NCBI GenBank assembly: GCA_963773155.1 | Contig: CAVZAB010000010.1 | Coordinates: forward strand, 62,001 to 126,000 | Source of the DNA: CAVZAB01 sp963773155 | Lineage (GTDB): Bacteria > Pseudomonadota > Alphaproteobacteria > Rhizobiales > Beijerinckiaceae | Length of the DNA: 64,000 bases | Direction: 5' to 3' | Part shown: one piece after another, positions 53,974-62,602 of the stretch | How positions within the stretch are numbered: the stretch's first letter is position 1 | Layout: every line of letters starts with the position of its first letter | Notes under the pieces: generated by a model | The model's database searches: none | Told to the model about the DNA's origin: nothing | What the model saw: the letters and a program-made list of their open reading frames with translations, nothing else | Made by a program: the position numbers and the translations under genes

Positions 53974-53992
53974 CAGCGTTGATGGACACTGA
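53774..53992 (+). CDS. Small protein of recombinase element
   Basis: A 72-residue protein with a strong GGAGGTGAT ribosome site before its ATG. It reads SPEARFLRAPGSIPRLWPELPPPVQLQIAKQIAVLARRMM, an amphipathic helix pair seen in small ORFs that accompany serine recombinases. Its function is unknown. It overlaps the recombinase start by 26 bases. Confidence 0.6.
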   Translation: MLDIPFQTYRRAASPEARFLRAPGSIPRLWPELPPPVQLQIAKQIAVLARRMMVHRSTPPEEGCRADSVDGH

Positions 53993-56072
53993 GCAGCGGG
54001 TCACGACCGCACATCGCGCAAAGCTCGCCTATGTCTACGTTCGGCAATCGACAGCTGGACAGGTACGTCAGCATCAAGAGAGCACCGAGTTGCAATATCG
54101 TCTTGTGAACCGAGCCGTAACATTAGGCTGGCCGCGGGACAGGGTGGAAGTGATCGATGAGGATTTAGGTAAGTCCGGCGCCACAAGCGAAGCTCGTTTC
54201 GGCTTTCAGCGGCTCATAGCTGAGATTGGCTTGGCGAAAGCGGGGATCGTTCTGAGCCTGGATGCTTCGCGCCTGGCACGCAATAATCGTGATTGGCATC
54301 AATTACTTGAGCTATGCTCCCTGTTCGCCGTCCTGATTGCCGATGGAGAGCGACTCTACGATCCGCGAACATATCACGATCGGTTGTTGCTGGGTCTCTC
54401 CGGGATCATGAGCGAAGCCGAGCTTCACCAGATCAAAGTCCGCCTGCATCAGGGAGAACGACAAAAGGCAGAGCGAGGCGAACTGCGAATGCCGCTTCCG
54501 GCAGGTCTAGCGCGGGGTTCCAGCGGCGAGATTGTTCTCAATCCGGATGAGGAGGTGCAGGCACGACTTCGTTTCGTTTTCTCTGTGTTCCGAGAGGTTC
54601 AAAGTGCCAAGGCAGTCATGCGAGTGCTGCAGAGAGCCGGATTGACATTGCCGGTTCGCCCGGTATTTGGGCCGGCGCCGCATGAGGTAATTTGGCGCGA
54701 TGCCGACAATACGCGGGTACTGCACATTCTCAAGAATCCGGCTTACGCTGGAGCGTACGTGTACGGACGACGGCGGCAGGATCCTGGCTCTCGACGGCCA
54801 GGTGCGGCAAAATCCGGAACGGTGGCGGTGCCGATCGAGCGTTGGGCGGTTTGTCTGCGTGATGCCCACGCCGGATATATTGGTTGGGAGGAGTTCATGG
54901 CCAATCAGAAACGGCTGGCCGACAATGTCGCCCGATACGATGCGAACCGGCCAGGTATAGAGCGGAAGGGACGAGCGCTGCTGCAGGGCATCGTGGTTTG
55001 TGGTCGGTGCGGTCTGCGCATGACTTTACATTATTCGGGTCCGAACAGTGACTATCCCGTCTATCAGTGCTCTGCTGACCATCAACGTTCCGGTGCGCCT
55101 CGTTGTCAGGAAGTGCGTGCCCTGCCAGTCGATGCAGAAGTTGAGCGCATTATGTTGGAAGCGCTTACACCCGATCGTATTGAAGTTGCGATCGCGGCTC
55201 TCGGACAAATCGCGGAGGAGACTCGCCAACTTGAGAAACAGTGGTCCTTAAAGCTAGAACGTGTTCGCTACGAGGCCGAACGGGCGCGCCGGCAATACGA
55301 TGCCGTGGACCCCGATAATCGTCTTGTGGCGCGTACGTTGGAACGACAATGGGAAGAGAAGCTCCGCCAGATAGAGGCGACAGAGCAGGCCTTTGATCGC
55401 TGGCGTTCTGAGCAAGCAGTGTCGCTGAATGACGCCGATCGGATTGAACTTGCTGCGTTGGCCGAAAACCTCCCGAAAATCTGGAACGCCGCTACAACAA
55501 CTGCGGCCGACCGGAAGCAAATACTACGCTTCCTCGTGCGGGAGGTAGCGCTGGACCAAAAACGAGAGCGCGGCCGGGTTCTGATCAGAATCTCCTGGGC
55601 GACTGGAGCAATAAGTGAACATCGCATTCGCCGTCATGTTCACACCTATGACAATCACGCCGAACTCGACAAACTTCAACAGCGCGTTCGTGAACTCAAT
55701 GCGCAACAGAAGATGGATGCCGAGATTGCTACCACCCTAAATAAAGAGGGCTTCACTTCCGCTCGCGGGGTGCCGTTTCGTGGCGATGTCGTCTTCCTAT
55801 TGCGCCAAAAATGGGGCATTCCCACAGTCAAGATCAATGGAACGGAGTCCAATCCGCCCACATGGCAGGATGGATCCTATTCCGTCCAAGGAGCTGCCGC
55901 TGCTTTGGGCATTACGACCCAAACTGTGTTCAAGTGGCTGGCAAAGGGTTGGCTGAGCGGAAGACAACTCGCCAAAGGCATGCCGTGGAAAATAAATCTC
56001 ACAAATGAACAAATAAAAGCTCTCAGAGAAAAAGTTCGACAGACAACCCGTTCAAGAATGGAGGCATCATGA
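53967..56072 (+). CDS. Large serine recombinase
   Basis: A 701-residue recombinase with GTG start after GAGGAGGGATGCC. The catalytic domain (residues about 15-160) has the nucleophile in YVYVRQSTAGQV, then LDASRLARNNRDW and the E-helix EAELHQIKVRL. The recombinase domain follows (LPAGLARG...VLHILKNPAYAGAYVYGRR), then a zinc ribbon (GIVVCGRCGLRMTLHY...YQCS), a long coiled coil and a C-terminal HTH-like segment (SVQGAAAALGITTQTVFKWL). Complete and apparently functional. The stop codon is supplied by the istB DNA just outside the right inverted repeat. Confidence 0.9.
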   Translation: MLTALMDTEQRVTTAHRAKLAYVYVRQSTAGQVRQHQESTELQYRLVNRAVTLGWPRDRVEVIDEDLGKSGATSEARFGFQRLIAEIGLAKAGIVLSLDASRLARNNRDWHQLLELCSLFAVLIADGERLYDPRTYHDRLLLGLSGIMSEAELHQIKVRLHQGERQKAERGELRMPLPAGLARGSSGEIVLNPDEEVQARLRFVFSVFREVQSAKAVMRVLQRAGLTLPVRPVFGPAPHEVIWRDADNTRVLHILKNPAYAGAYVYGRRRQDPGSRRPGAAKSGTVAVPIERWAVCLRDAHAGYIGWEEFMANQKRLADNVARYDANRPGIERKGRALLQGIVVCGRCGLRMTLHYSGPNSDYPVYQCSADHQRSGAPRCQEVRALPVDAEVERIMLEALTPDRIEVAIAALGQIAEETRQLEKQWSLKLERVRYEAERARRQYDAVDPDNRLVARTLERQWEEKLRQIEATEQAFDRWRSEQAVSLNDADRIELAALAENLPKIWNAATTTAADRKQILRFLVREVALDQKRERGRVLIRISWATGAISEHRIRRHVHTYDNHAELDKLQQRVRELNAQQKMDAEIATTLNKEGFTSARGVPFRGDVVFLLRQKWGIPTVKINGTESNPPTWQDGSYSVQGAAAALGITTQTVFKWLAKGWLSGRQLAKGMPWKINLTNEQIKALREKVRQTTRSRMEAS

Positions 56073-56714
56073 CATCGCCGCGTCGCCGATCATATCGTGC
56101 CAGCGTTCCACTGGCAGCTGGGTGGCGATGATCGTCGAGGCCCTGCCATGCCGGTCGTCGATTACTTCCATCAGATCGCGGCGCTGTTCAGCGGTCAGTT
56201 TTATCATGAGCCAATCGTCCACAATGAGCACGCGCGTCCGTGCGAGCGTGGTGAGGGCCCGCGCCTGGCGGCCATGCAGACGGGCCACCGCCAGTTCGTC
56301 CAAGAGCCGGGATAGTCGCTTATAAACGACGGAGAAGCCGTCCCGAGCTGCGCGATTGCCCAGCGCGCAAGAGATCCAACTTTTGCCGATTCCGGCCGGT
56401 CCGAGGACCAAAACGTTGAGATTTTGGCGCACCCACTGGCTGGTAGCCAGGGTGTGGATGGTACCGCGGTCGAGATTACGCGGCGTGCGCAGGTCGAGAT
56501 TCTCGATGCAGGCCGTCTGGCGCATGCCGGCCCGCTTCAGCCGCTGGGCGAGTGCTGCGTTGAGCATGGCCGAATGCTGCAGATCGACGAGAACGGCCAG
56601 GCGTTCCTCGAAGGGCATGGCGGCGATCTCGGGCTGGGTCATCTGGTTCCGCAACCCGTCCGCCATCGCGGCCAGTCGCATGGCGTGAAGCTTTTCAATC
56701 GTTTGCTGAAGCAT
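56067..56714 (-). pseudogene. istB: istB N-terminal piece, interrupted
   Basis: From an ATG after GAGGAG: MLQQTIEKLHAMRLAAMADG, Walker A LVLGPAGIGKSWISCALGN, Walker B VLIVDDWLMIKLTAEQRRDLMEVIDDRHG, and IIATQLPVERWHDMIGDAAMS, where it stops at the edge of the recombinase element. IstB is the ATPase helper of IS21. Without the last 40 residues it is probably inactive. It follows istA on the same strand. Confidence 0.9.
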
Positions 56715-56724
56715 GGGTTTCTCC

Positions 56725-58296
56725 TCAATGGAAAGTTCCGGATGGGTGGAGGTTGGGGTGACGGCCGGCCCCGTCGTCGTCACCGACGGTCTCGCCGATC
56801 GGCCGACCGGTCTTGAGCAGGTCCTCGACGAAGCGGGAGGATCGGACCCCGGCAACGAGGGCGCGCTGGCAGGCCGCTTCCATCCGATCCTTCGGGTATT
56901 TGGCGCCCAGGCGCAGAACGCCGAGACAGGAGCGGATGCCCTGCTCGATATGGTCGCGCCCGCTCAACAGTCGTTCGACATAAGCGGCGGTGGCGACGCC
57001 GACCTTGGCAGCCTCCGTGCGGACCCAATCGGGCGTTCGATTGGCCATGGCGCTGTGTGCCGGCGGCAGGTGCTCGACCAGTGTCGAATAGCGCGTGGCG
57101 CCGGTCAGCCGCGGATGGGTCGCCACCCTTTGGCCGCGATGGGTGATCTGCACGCTGGCGGCGGTCAGGAAGGCGTCGACGCTCTTGTGCACCAACGTAT
57201 AAGGCACCGAATAGAGGAAGTGCCGCTCGAGGACGATGTGGTAATCGACGTTCACCTTGCAGTCGATCCGCCACTCGCCGATCTCGAAGGGCTCGGCCGG
57301 CAAAGGCTTGAGTGCCGCGCGCTCCACCGCTTCGAAGAGGGAGCGGCGGCTGCCCTCCCGGGGCGGCGCCATCGGCCGGTCGTTCAGCTCGCTCAAGCGC
57401 TCTCGCAGAGCCTTGTTGAACTCAGCCAGCGAGAAGAACTGCCGTTTGCGCAACGGCGCCAGCAGCCAGCGATAGGCTTGGACGACGCTCGCCTCGACGG
57501 CGGGCTTGTCGCGGGGCTTTCTCACGCGGGCCGGCAGCACGGCGGTCCCATAGTGCTTGATCAAGGCGGCATAGCTGGCGTTGATCACCGGGTCCCAATA
57601 GCAGGCATGGGTGATCCCGACCTTGGCGTTGTCGGGCACGACTTTCGCCGTAACACCGCCGATGAAGGCAAAGAGCCTCACATGGGCGGAAAGCCAGTCT
57701 TCCTGCCCCTGCGTCCAGGTGCCTTCGGCATAGATCAGCCCCGAGCATGGCAGGCAGGCGACGAAAATCTGAACTGCGCGTTCGACGCCCTGGTCCAGGA
57801 TGGGGAACGTGTCGCCGGCATAATCGACCTGCACCGCCTCGCCGGCGCGATGGACTTGACGCATCGACAGGCCGCGCCCCGACGCCTTCTGCCATTCCTT
57901 GAGCAACAGCTTGAACTGGCTGAACTCGTAGCCGCCGGAATGGTCGGCCTTGTACTCACGCCACAGAAGCTGACGCGTGACGTGCTTGTGCCGCCGCAGT
58001 TCCTCGTCGATCTTGGCCCAATCCGGCACCGCCCGCCCACCGTCCGTCGCCGGTGGGAACAGCGCCGCTTCCAGCGCCTCGTCGCTCAAGCCCGCAGCCT
58101 TCGCCGCGTCGATCCCGGCCGCCCTTGCCCGCTCGAGATATCGCCGCAACGTCGAACGCGATATCTGCGCCCCGATCGCCACCGCACTGACATTAGGCCC
58201 AAGCTCGGCCCATAGCCGCAAAACTTCCCTGATCCGCCGCATCTCTGACCTCGGTCTCGGCATCCTCACCACCCCCCTCTTGCGAAAAAGGGGCAA
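56725..58296 (-). CDS. istA: IS21 transposase IstA
   Basis: A 523-residue DDE transposase: N-terminal HTH (RRIREVLRLWAELGPNVSAVA and SRSTLRRYLERA), core VQVDYAGDTFPILD (first Asp), ALIKHYGTAVLPARVRKPRDKPAVEASV (second acidic region and Glu), and C-terminal YSVPYTLVHKSVDAFLTAASVQI and PPAHSAM. Intact. Upstream of it lie the five-copy terminal repeats. Confidence 0.95.
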   Translation of the reverse strand: MPLFRKRGVVRMPRPRSEMRRIREVLRLWAELGPNVSAVAIGAQISRSTLRRYLERARAAGIDAAKAAGLSDEALEAALFPPATDGGRAVPDWAKIDEELRRHKHVTRQLLWREYKADHSGGYEFSQFKLLLKEWQKASGRGLSMRQVHRAGEAVQVDYAGDTFPILDQGVERAVQIFVACLPCSGLIYAEGTWTQGQEDWLSAHVRLFAFIGGVTAKVVPDNAKVGITHACYWDPVINASYAALIKHYGTAVLPARVRKPRDKPAVEASVVQAYRWLLAPLRKRQFFSLAEFNKALRERLSELNDRPMAPPREGSRRSLFEAVERAALKPLPAEPFEIGEWRIDCKVNVDYHIVLERHFLYSVPYTLVHKSVDAFLTAASVQITHRGQRVATHPRLTGATRYSTLVEHLPPAHSAMANRTPDWVRTEAAKVGVATAAYVERLLSGRDHIEQGIRSCLGVLRLGAKYPKDRMEAACQRALVAGVRSSRFVEDLLKTGRPIGETVGDDDGAGRHPNLHPSGTFH

Positions 58297-58345
58297 CGAT
58301 ACTTGCCATTACTTCGACGTCAGCAGCGATTTACACATGTCCCAG

Positions 58346-58455
58346 GGGTGGCCATTTCATCGGCCTGAGGTGGCCAATTCATCGGCCTCAGGTGGCCATT
58401 TCGTCGGCCTCAGGTGGCCATTTCAATCGGCCTCAGGTGGCCATTTCGATCGGCC
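58346..58455. repeat. Five tandem IS21 terminal repeats
   Basis: Five imperfect copies of a 21-23 base unit GGCCTCAGGTGGCCATTTC(A)TC in the right end of the IS21 element. Likely IstA binding sites; related units lie at the left end (52958-53000). Confidence 0.8.
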
Positions 58456-58463
58456 CGGTGACA

Positions 58464-59051
58464 GATCTCCCGCTCAAATGGAGCCGGCCATGACAGCTTT
58501 ACCTCGAGAACAGAGGGCCCGCTGCGTGGCCGTTACCAAAAGCTCTCCGATCCGAAATACTGGCGTGCCCTAGGGATGGATCGTCCGCGTCGAGGCGCAG
58601 CGGATCATCGACGAAATCGATGCCTGCTCCCGTGCCGAGGGGCCTACGATCAGTCGGTAGCGAGCATGCGGAACCCGCTGCGCCCACCTTTGGGGGCTTC
58701 AGGTGGCCATCCTCCTCGTTTCTCCCGGGGTTAGTCCGGCGCTACTGCTCTGCTGTCAGTCCAGCGGTAGGAATGCTAGCGACGCAATTGCAGCGAAGAC
58801 ATTGAGCACGGGATTGCTAACGATGGCGGGGCATCAGATAGCTGATGGCGGACGGGCCAATGCCTCTTCGATGAATTGCTGCAAAAGCTTCTAACCCGAC
58901 CGCCGAACAGGCCGTAGCAGAAGTTCCCTCGTATGGGGCCGCCCGACGGCGTCGGACGCAGGCCGGACATCGGTCAGCGGTGGGGAAGCCGCGTCTTACC
59001 ATTGGCCATTGACATGGTACGTTCGCACGGCCGATGTTGATCATTGTGTAG
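58464..59051. other. Region of gene debris after IS21
   Basis: About 590 bases. A plus-strand frame near 58510-58560 reads GRYQKLSDPKYWRALGM and another WIVRVEAQRIIDEIDACSRA, which look like pieces of a decayed gene. No complete gene seen. Confidence 0.35.
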
Positions 59052-59600
59052 GTCCGGGGGCGTCAGTGCCGCACGTATGGTTACGTTGATGAGGCCCGAC
59101 AAGCAGGGCCTCTCACCTTTGATCAATTGGTAGAGAGCCTAGTCGCCGTCCCGAATGCGAAGGAAATGCTCGTTTGGCGGGACGACTTCCCCGATTGGAA
59201 GAGAGCAGCGGATGTGGAGGAGCTTAGAGCGCAGACAATAGCACCCCCACTGCTACCCCAAACGCAACCAACCACGCAAACAAGCGGCGAGCAAAATGGC
59301 GGATCGGGCCTTGATCGGGCCGATATCATTAGATGGGTGACCATAGTGGGTGCGGCCAACCTTGTCGGGGTAGCACTCATATATATTGGCGGGGCTGTGG
59401 TTGGTTCGACAATTCTCTACGGCTGGGTGTTTATCTGGGCGCTGATTATTATCGGGGCCTATCTCACACTCAGAAAACTAGGATTGTGGCGAGCGGAGCG
59501 CAGTTCCACTGATCACGATGGCATGATTGCAATACCTATTTTTGTTTGTTTGTTTGTGCTCTTTGACCCCAGGGATCGTGGACTGGGTTGTCGGACATAA
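59052..59600 (+). CDS. GYF-domain membrane protein, N-terminus unclear
   Basis: The frame reads RTYGYVDEARQAGPLTFDQL, VESLVAVPNAKEMLVWRDDF and PDWKRAADV, which is a GYF_2-type domain (..G...GP.....l.......d.LVW...m.dW..A). A Pro/Gln linker and two membrane helices follow (WVTIVGAANLVGVALIYIGG; ILYGWVFIWALIIIGAYL). The only usable start in frame is a TTG at 59127 inside the domain; upstream to 59052 there is no ATG/GTG/TTG. The start is either non-canonical or has been damaged. Role unknown. Confidence 0.6.
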   Translation, partial: VRGRQCRTYGYVDEARQAGPLTFDQLVESLVAVPNAKEMLVWRDDFPDWKRAADVEELRAQTIAPPLLPQTQPTTQTSGEQNGGSGLDRADIIRWVTIVGAANLVGVALIYIGGAVVGSTILYGWVFIWALIIIGAYLTLRKLGLWRAERSSTDHDGMIAIPIFVCLFVLFDPRDRGLGCRT

Positions 59601-59646
59601 TGTCAAAAGTTCATGAAGCTGTTTTCGTCAGTCGGCCACTCCTGGC

Positions 59647-60174
59647 ATGCTAACCGCAGCTTTCATTCCGCTTTGGCATAGAGCAAGACCATCGAATTCA
59701 AGAGTGATTGCGTTTCTTCTTTCGGCGTTGGGAGTTGCGATCTGCAACGCGGCTGGCATTGTAATGTCTTCGATTGCTTTAGGCGACACTGACGGCCATC
59801 TTGTAACAGCGGTCGCTATGGGTTTTCTGGGAATTCCAATTTCGGCAACGATTGGGCTGACTACGCTCGGCTCTATACGGCCGCCAATATCAAGTAATCA
59901 AAGGCTCGCCGGCTGGTTCATTCTTGTCACAGTAGCGACCATTCTTGTCGACTTTGCGTTCATGCCGTTTTACAATTTTGAGAGTTATGTCTTTGCTTTC
60001 TTGTTTCTGGTGACGGTGGCCTACGTAGTTTATCGCTGGCGGGGTGGCCGAGCTGCTGTATTCTTCCTTGCGACTTTTTGGCCTTTGCTTTCGATTGTCG
60101 AGGACATGAGCAAGGTTGGAATTGGTGGGCTATATCACGCCCAAGGCAGTCAGACGGGCGAAGCGCTGAAATAG
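59647..60174 (+). CDS. Multi-pass membrane protein, function unknown
   Basis: A 175-residue, strongly hydrophobic protein with about five helices: VIAFLLSALGVAICNAAGIVMSS, LVTAVAMGFLGIPISATIGL, LAGWFILVTVATILVDFAFM, YVFAFLFLVTVAYVVY, AVFFLATFWPLLSIV. It follows the GYF-domain gene by 46 bases and may be in the same operon. No family recognised. Confidence 0.6.
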   Translation: MLTAAFIPLWHRARPSNSRVIAFLLSALGVAICNAAGIVMSSIALGDTDGHLVTAVAMGFLGIPISATIGLTTLGSIRPPISSNQRLAGWFILVTVATILVDFAFMPFYNFESYVFAFLFLVTVAYVVYRWRGGRAAVFFLATFWPLLSIVEDMSKVGIGGLYHAQGSQTGEALK

Positions 60175-60184
60175 ACATTTCACA

Positions 60185-60499
60185 TTGGATGGGGATTGTT
60201 TGCAAAGTTGGAGAACATTGCAAATGAGGTGGAAGATTGCTGGATGCGACGGTTCCAGTCAAACGATGGCCGATACGTTTTTTGTACACTCCCAAAAACA
60301 AGTGACGGCCCTCTTACAGCGGCTAGTTGCACGACACCTGACCGAGCGGGAAATAATCAATGCGTGCCTTCGGAAGGGGAGCGCTGATTACAGCGCTGAA
60401 CTGGAACCGAGCATTCGCAACGATAAGAGGCTCATCATCAGCGTCGGGACCAACCCGAACTACGTTGCCACTATTTGTCGGGCAGACGAGAAGGACTAA
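60185..60499 (+). CDS. Hypothetical protein, frame uncertain
   Basis: Two overlapping frames share this stretch. One gives 104 residues ending LIISVGTNPNYVATICRADEKD, whose end looks natural. The other reads KLENIANEVEDCWMRRFQSN and DGRYVFCTLPKTSDG at its start. A small gene with a frameshift joining the two is possible. No family recognised. Confidence 0.3.
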   Translation: MDGDCLQSWRTLQMRWKIAGCDGSSQTMADTFFVHSQKQVTALLQRLVARHLTEREIINACLRKGSADYSAELEPSIRNDKRLIISVGTNPNYVATICRADEKD

Positions 60500-60827
60500 C
60501 AATTCCTTGTCGAGGCATGCGGCGCACACCGTCGATGCGGCAACTCTGGCGTATCCCTTTGCCGACACCACCGCCCGGCCGCACGACTGCGTCGGACGAT
60601 GCCAACATCGGTCGGCGGTTTGGAGCGGATTAGTGATCCAGGCGACCTTCGAAGGCAATGGGCACGTGTGGCTCCAGATTACTCGCTCAGTGTGGTTGAG
60701 GGGTTCCAGCCGCCCCAAATGGGCAAGCGCGGCGAGGGCCGTCCTTGAGGGTTGCTAGGCTTGGTCGACAGATGCCCCGACCCCTCGATCATTGCAGCGA
60801 CGGGGGCCGGTGTCCTATACGAGAGGG

Positions 60828-61208
60828 ATGGACTACTACCCAGACCCCAAGCGTCTCGTCATCATCCGCGCCGTGTTGGCTGCCAGACAGACGGGAATGT
60901 TGCACTTCGGAAACAGCATGGATCGCTTAGCTGTTCTGTTGGCCGTCGGCCTTGGCCGCCTGGAAAACAATCCCCTGGATGTCAGCTCGATAGCGGCGAT
61001 AGTTGGCCTCTCACGCCAGAGCGTCCTTCGACAACTCCACGCCCTTGAGAAAGAGGGCTGGATCACCATGACCAAGCAAGGTCGCCGCTCCATTGCTCTC
61101 GCTACATACGAGACCGCCAGGGGCCAGCCTAATGCGATGGCCTACTTCCGAAAGATGGAAAAGATCATTAGCAAGGCCGCCCACGACATGTCCGATTTGG
61201 ACACTTAG
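60828..61208 (+). CDS. Winged-helix (MarR-like) transcriptional regulator
   Basis: A 126-residue protein. The HTH reads LDVSSIAAIVGLSRQSVLRQLHALEKEGWITMTKQGRRSIALAT, typical of the MarR/IclR-type winged helix with the beta-wing after it. The N-terminal helix (RLVIIRAVLAARQTGMLHFGNSMDRLAVLLAVGLGRL) would form the dimer. Start at the ATG after GAGAGGG, or 12 codons earlier. Target unknown. Confidence 0.75.
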   Translation: MDYYPDPKRLVIIRAVLAARQTGMLHFGNSMDRLAVLLAVGLGRLENNPLDVSSIAAIVGLSRQSVLRQLHALEKEGWITMTKQGRRSIALATYETARGQPNAMAYFRKMEKIISKAAHDMSDLDT

Positions 61209-61378
61209 ATTGTTGCGCCACATGGCGCCCCTTTGCTACCCAGCCGTCAACCGACGCCGTCCGAAATACGTCTCCTGACGAGTGGGCTAAGGCTGGGGTT
61301 GGGAGAGACCAAACCCTGTTGACAGGGGGCAGCGGGGCTACCGGCTCTCCTTATCTTCCCAAAATTCGAAGAGAAGCA

Positions 61379-61627
61379 ATGAGCATTCATCCTATGGCGC
61401 CGCGCGCTCAGGAGTGCGAGGTGAAGCAAGACACTCGGAAAACTATGCACTGGATCAAGGTCGCTCTCTACAGCGGCGCGATCACGATTGGGTTATGGTT
61501 CTGGTGGCGTGTGATCGACTGGGCTCTGGCCCTCATCTCGGCCGCCTCTCCAATGATCTGGTACATTGTCTGTTTCGCCGCTGGCTTGTCCTGCGGGATG
61601 TTCCTCGTCCGACGCCCAAAAGATTGA
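61379..61627 (+). CDS. Small two-helix membrane protein
   Basis: An 82-residue protein from the ATG after GAAGAGAAG: a polar N-terminus, KVALYSGAITIGLWFWWRVI, DWALALISAASPMIWYIVCFAAGLSCGMFLV and a basic end RRPKD. Two membrane helices. No family recognised. Confidence 0.55.
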   Translation: MSIHPMAPRAQECEVKQDTRKTMHWIKVALYSGAITIGLWFWWRVIDWALALISAASPMIWYIVCFAAGLSCGMFLVRRPKD

Positions 61628-62156
61628 CTGCAAAAATTTGCAACCCTACCGCCAACTCGGGCTCGCCGAGTTCCCACCAGGGCGCCCGACGGCGTCGGAC
61701 AAGGTACGCTCGCCGCCTTCACGCAGCTCGATCTCCTGCGCACGGTCGCTGATCAGGCCACTCGGTCAGCCGAACTGCGTCGGCGAGCCTTCCGCACGAA
61801 CCAGCGTCGCAAGCTGTGAAGATCAATACGGGACTGCCGCGCACCCTCGGGCCGTTCATCTTATCATGCCCGATGACGTCGGCGGTCGTCCATTGGGCCA
61901 TCGATGCGCTGGACAATGGCGCTACAGGCTTCAAGTATGCCGCTCGGCATGACGATGGGGCGCTACCCCGGCCACTCTTCGCTTGAGGCTAAGCGGGCGT
62001 GTGTCGAAGCCCGCCTGCCAACAGCGTCTTAAGTGAGCGCAGCGCCGCCCGGCACTCGCCAAACGAGGCCCGACGAGGCAGGGGCCAGACAACTGTCGGG
62101 ACCTGTTTCTTCCAATCCGGTCGATTTTCATATCGGCAAGCGAAGCGGCCCCACTC
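61628..62156. other. Intergenic stretch without recognised gene
   Basis: About 530 bases between a small membrane protein gene and the convergent secreted Cys-rich gene. GCCCGACGGCGTCGGAC, also present near 58945, occurs at 61683. No gene supported. Confidence 0.4.
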
Positions 62157-62507
62157 TCAATAGCCACAAACCTTCTTTTGCAACCTGTCATAACGAAGCA
62201 TTGCCACATGTAAGTTCTGAGTTGACTTGCCGCGCAAGCATTGTGGATGACGCTGGTCCGACGCATATAGCCTCCACATACTATCGTGGTGTTTACGGCA
62301 TGGGCCGCAGGCCTGCTTATCAGTTTCGTATGTTGTCGATCCTCCTAGTGCCCGATTGCATATTGCTTCGTCCGATTTAAACTGCGCATACAGTCGATCA
62401 AGCTCATTTCTTTGAGCGCTCGTGCACTGAGCGGCTACCACGTCATCGGTAGTCGTCAGCGAAATGATCGTAACAACCGCGACGCACCGAACATTTTTGT
62501 GTCTCAT
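62157..62507 (-). CDS. Small secreted Cys-rich protein
   Basis: A 116-residue protein with ATG at 62507 after GGAGG. Signal peptide MRHKNVRCVAVVTIISLTTTDDVVA, then a mature part with five Cys residues (AAQCTSAQRNELDRLYAQF, ICNRALGG, QACGPCRKHH, HPQCLRG, KKVCGY at the end) that may form disulfides. No family recognised. Confidence 0.65.
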   Translation of the reverse strand: MRHKNVRCVAVVTIISLTTTDDVVAAQCTSAQRNELDRLYAQFKSDEAICNRALGGSTTYETDKQACGPCRKHHDSMWRLYASDQRHPQCLRGKSTQNLHVAMLRYDRLQKKVCGY

Positions 62508-62602
62508 CAAAGTGCCTCCGCACAGAAAATCGTCGCAATCTGGGTGACGGACCTTGCGGCCTCAAACGCTTACCGACCTTATGCCGGGGCTATGCATGTT
62601 GG

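Larger units (their letters stand above)
53470..56068 (+). mobile_element. Compact serine-recombinase element with inverted repeats, inserted in istB
   Basis: 22-base terminal inverted repeats (53470-53491 and 56047-56068) match at 18 of 22 positions; both begin GATGCCTC at the outer edge. Between them lie a DUF5372-like gene starting 3 bases inside the left repeat, a short ORF and a large serine recombinase whose last codons lie in the right repeat. IstB sequence is on both sides. No target duplication is evident. Confidence 0.7.
52931..58463 (-). mobile_element. IS21-family element with multiple terminal repeats
   Basis: Both outer ends carry tandem GGCCGA...TGGCCACCTGA(G/C) units: two at 52958-53000 and five at about 58346-58455, in inverted orientation, as is typical of IS21. 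Inside are istA, and istB split by a nested recombinase element. The exact left boundary is uncertain (52931-52957); no target duplication is visible, so one end may have been rearranged. Confidence 0.75.

Noticed and set aside
58346..58455. Five regularly spaced repeats as a CRISPR array
   Set aside because: The units are directly adjacent without spacers and sit in the IS21 end; they are transposase-binding repeats.
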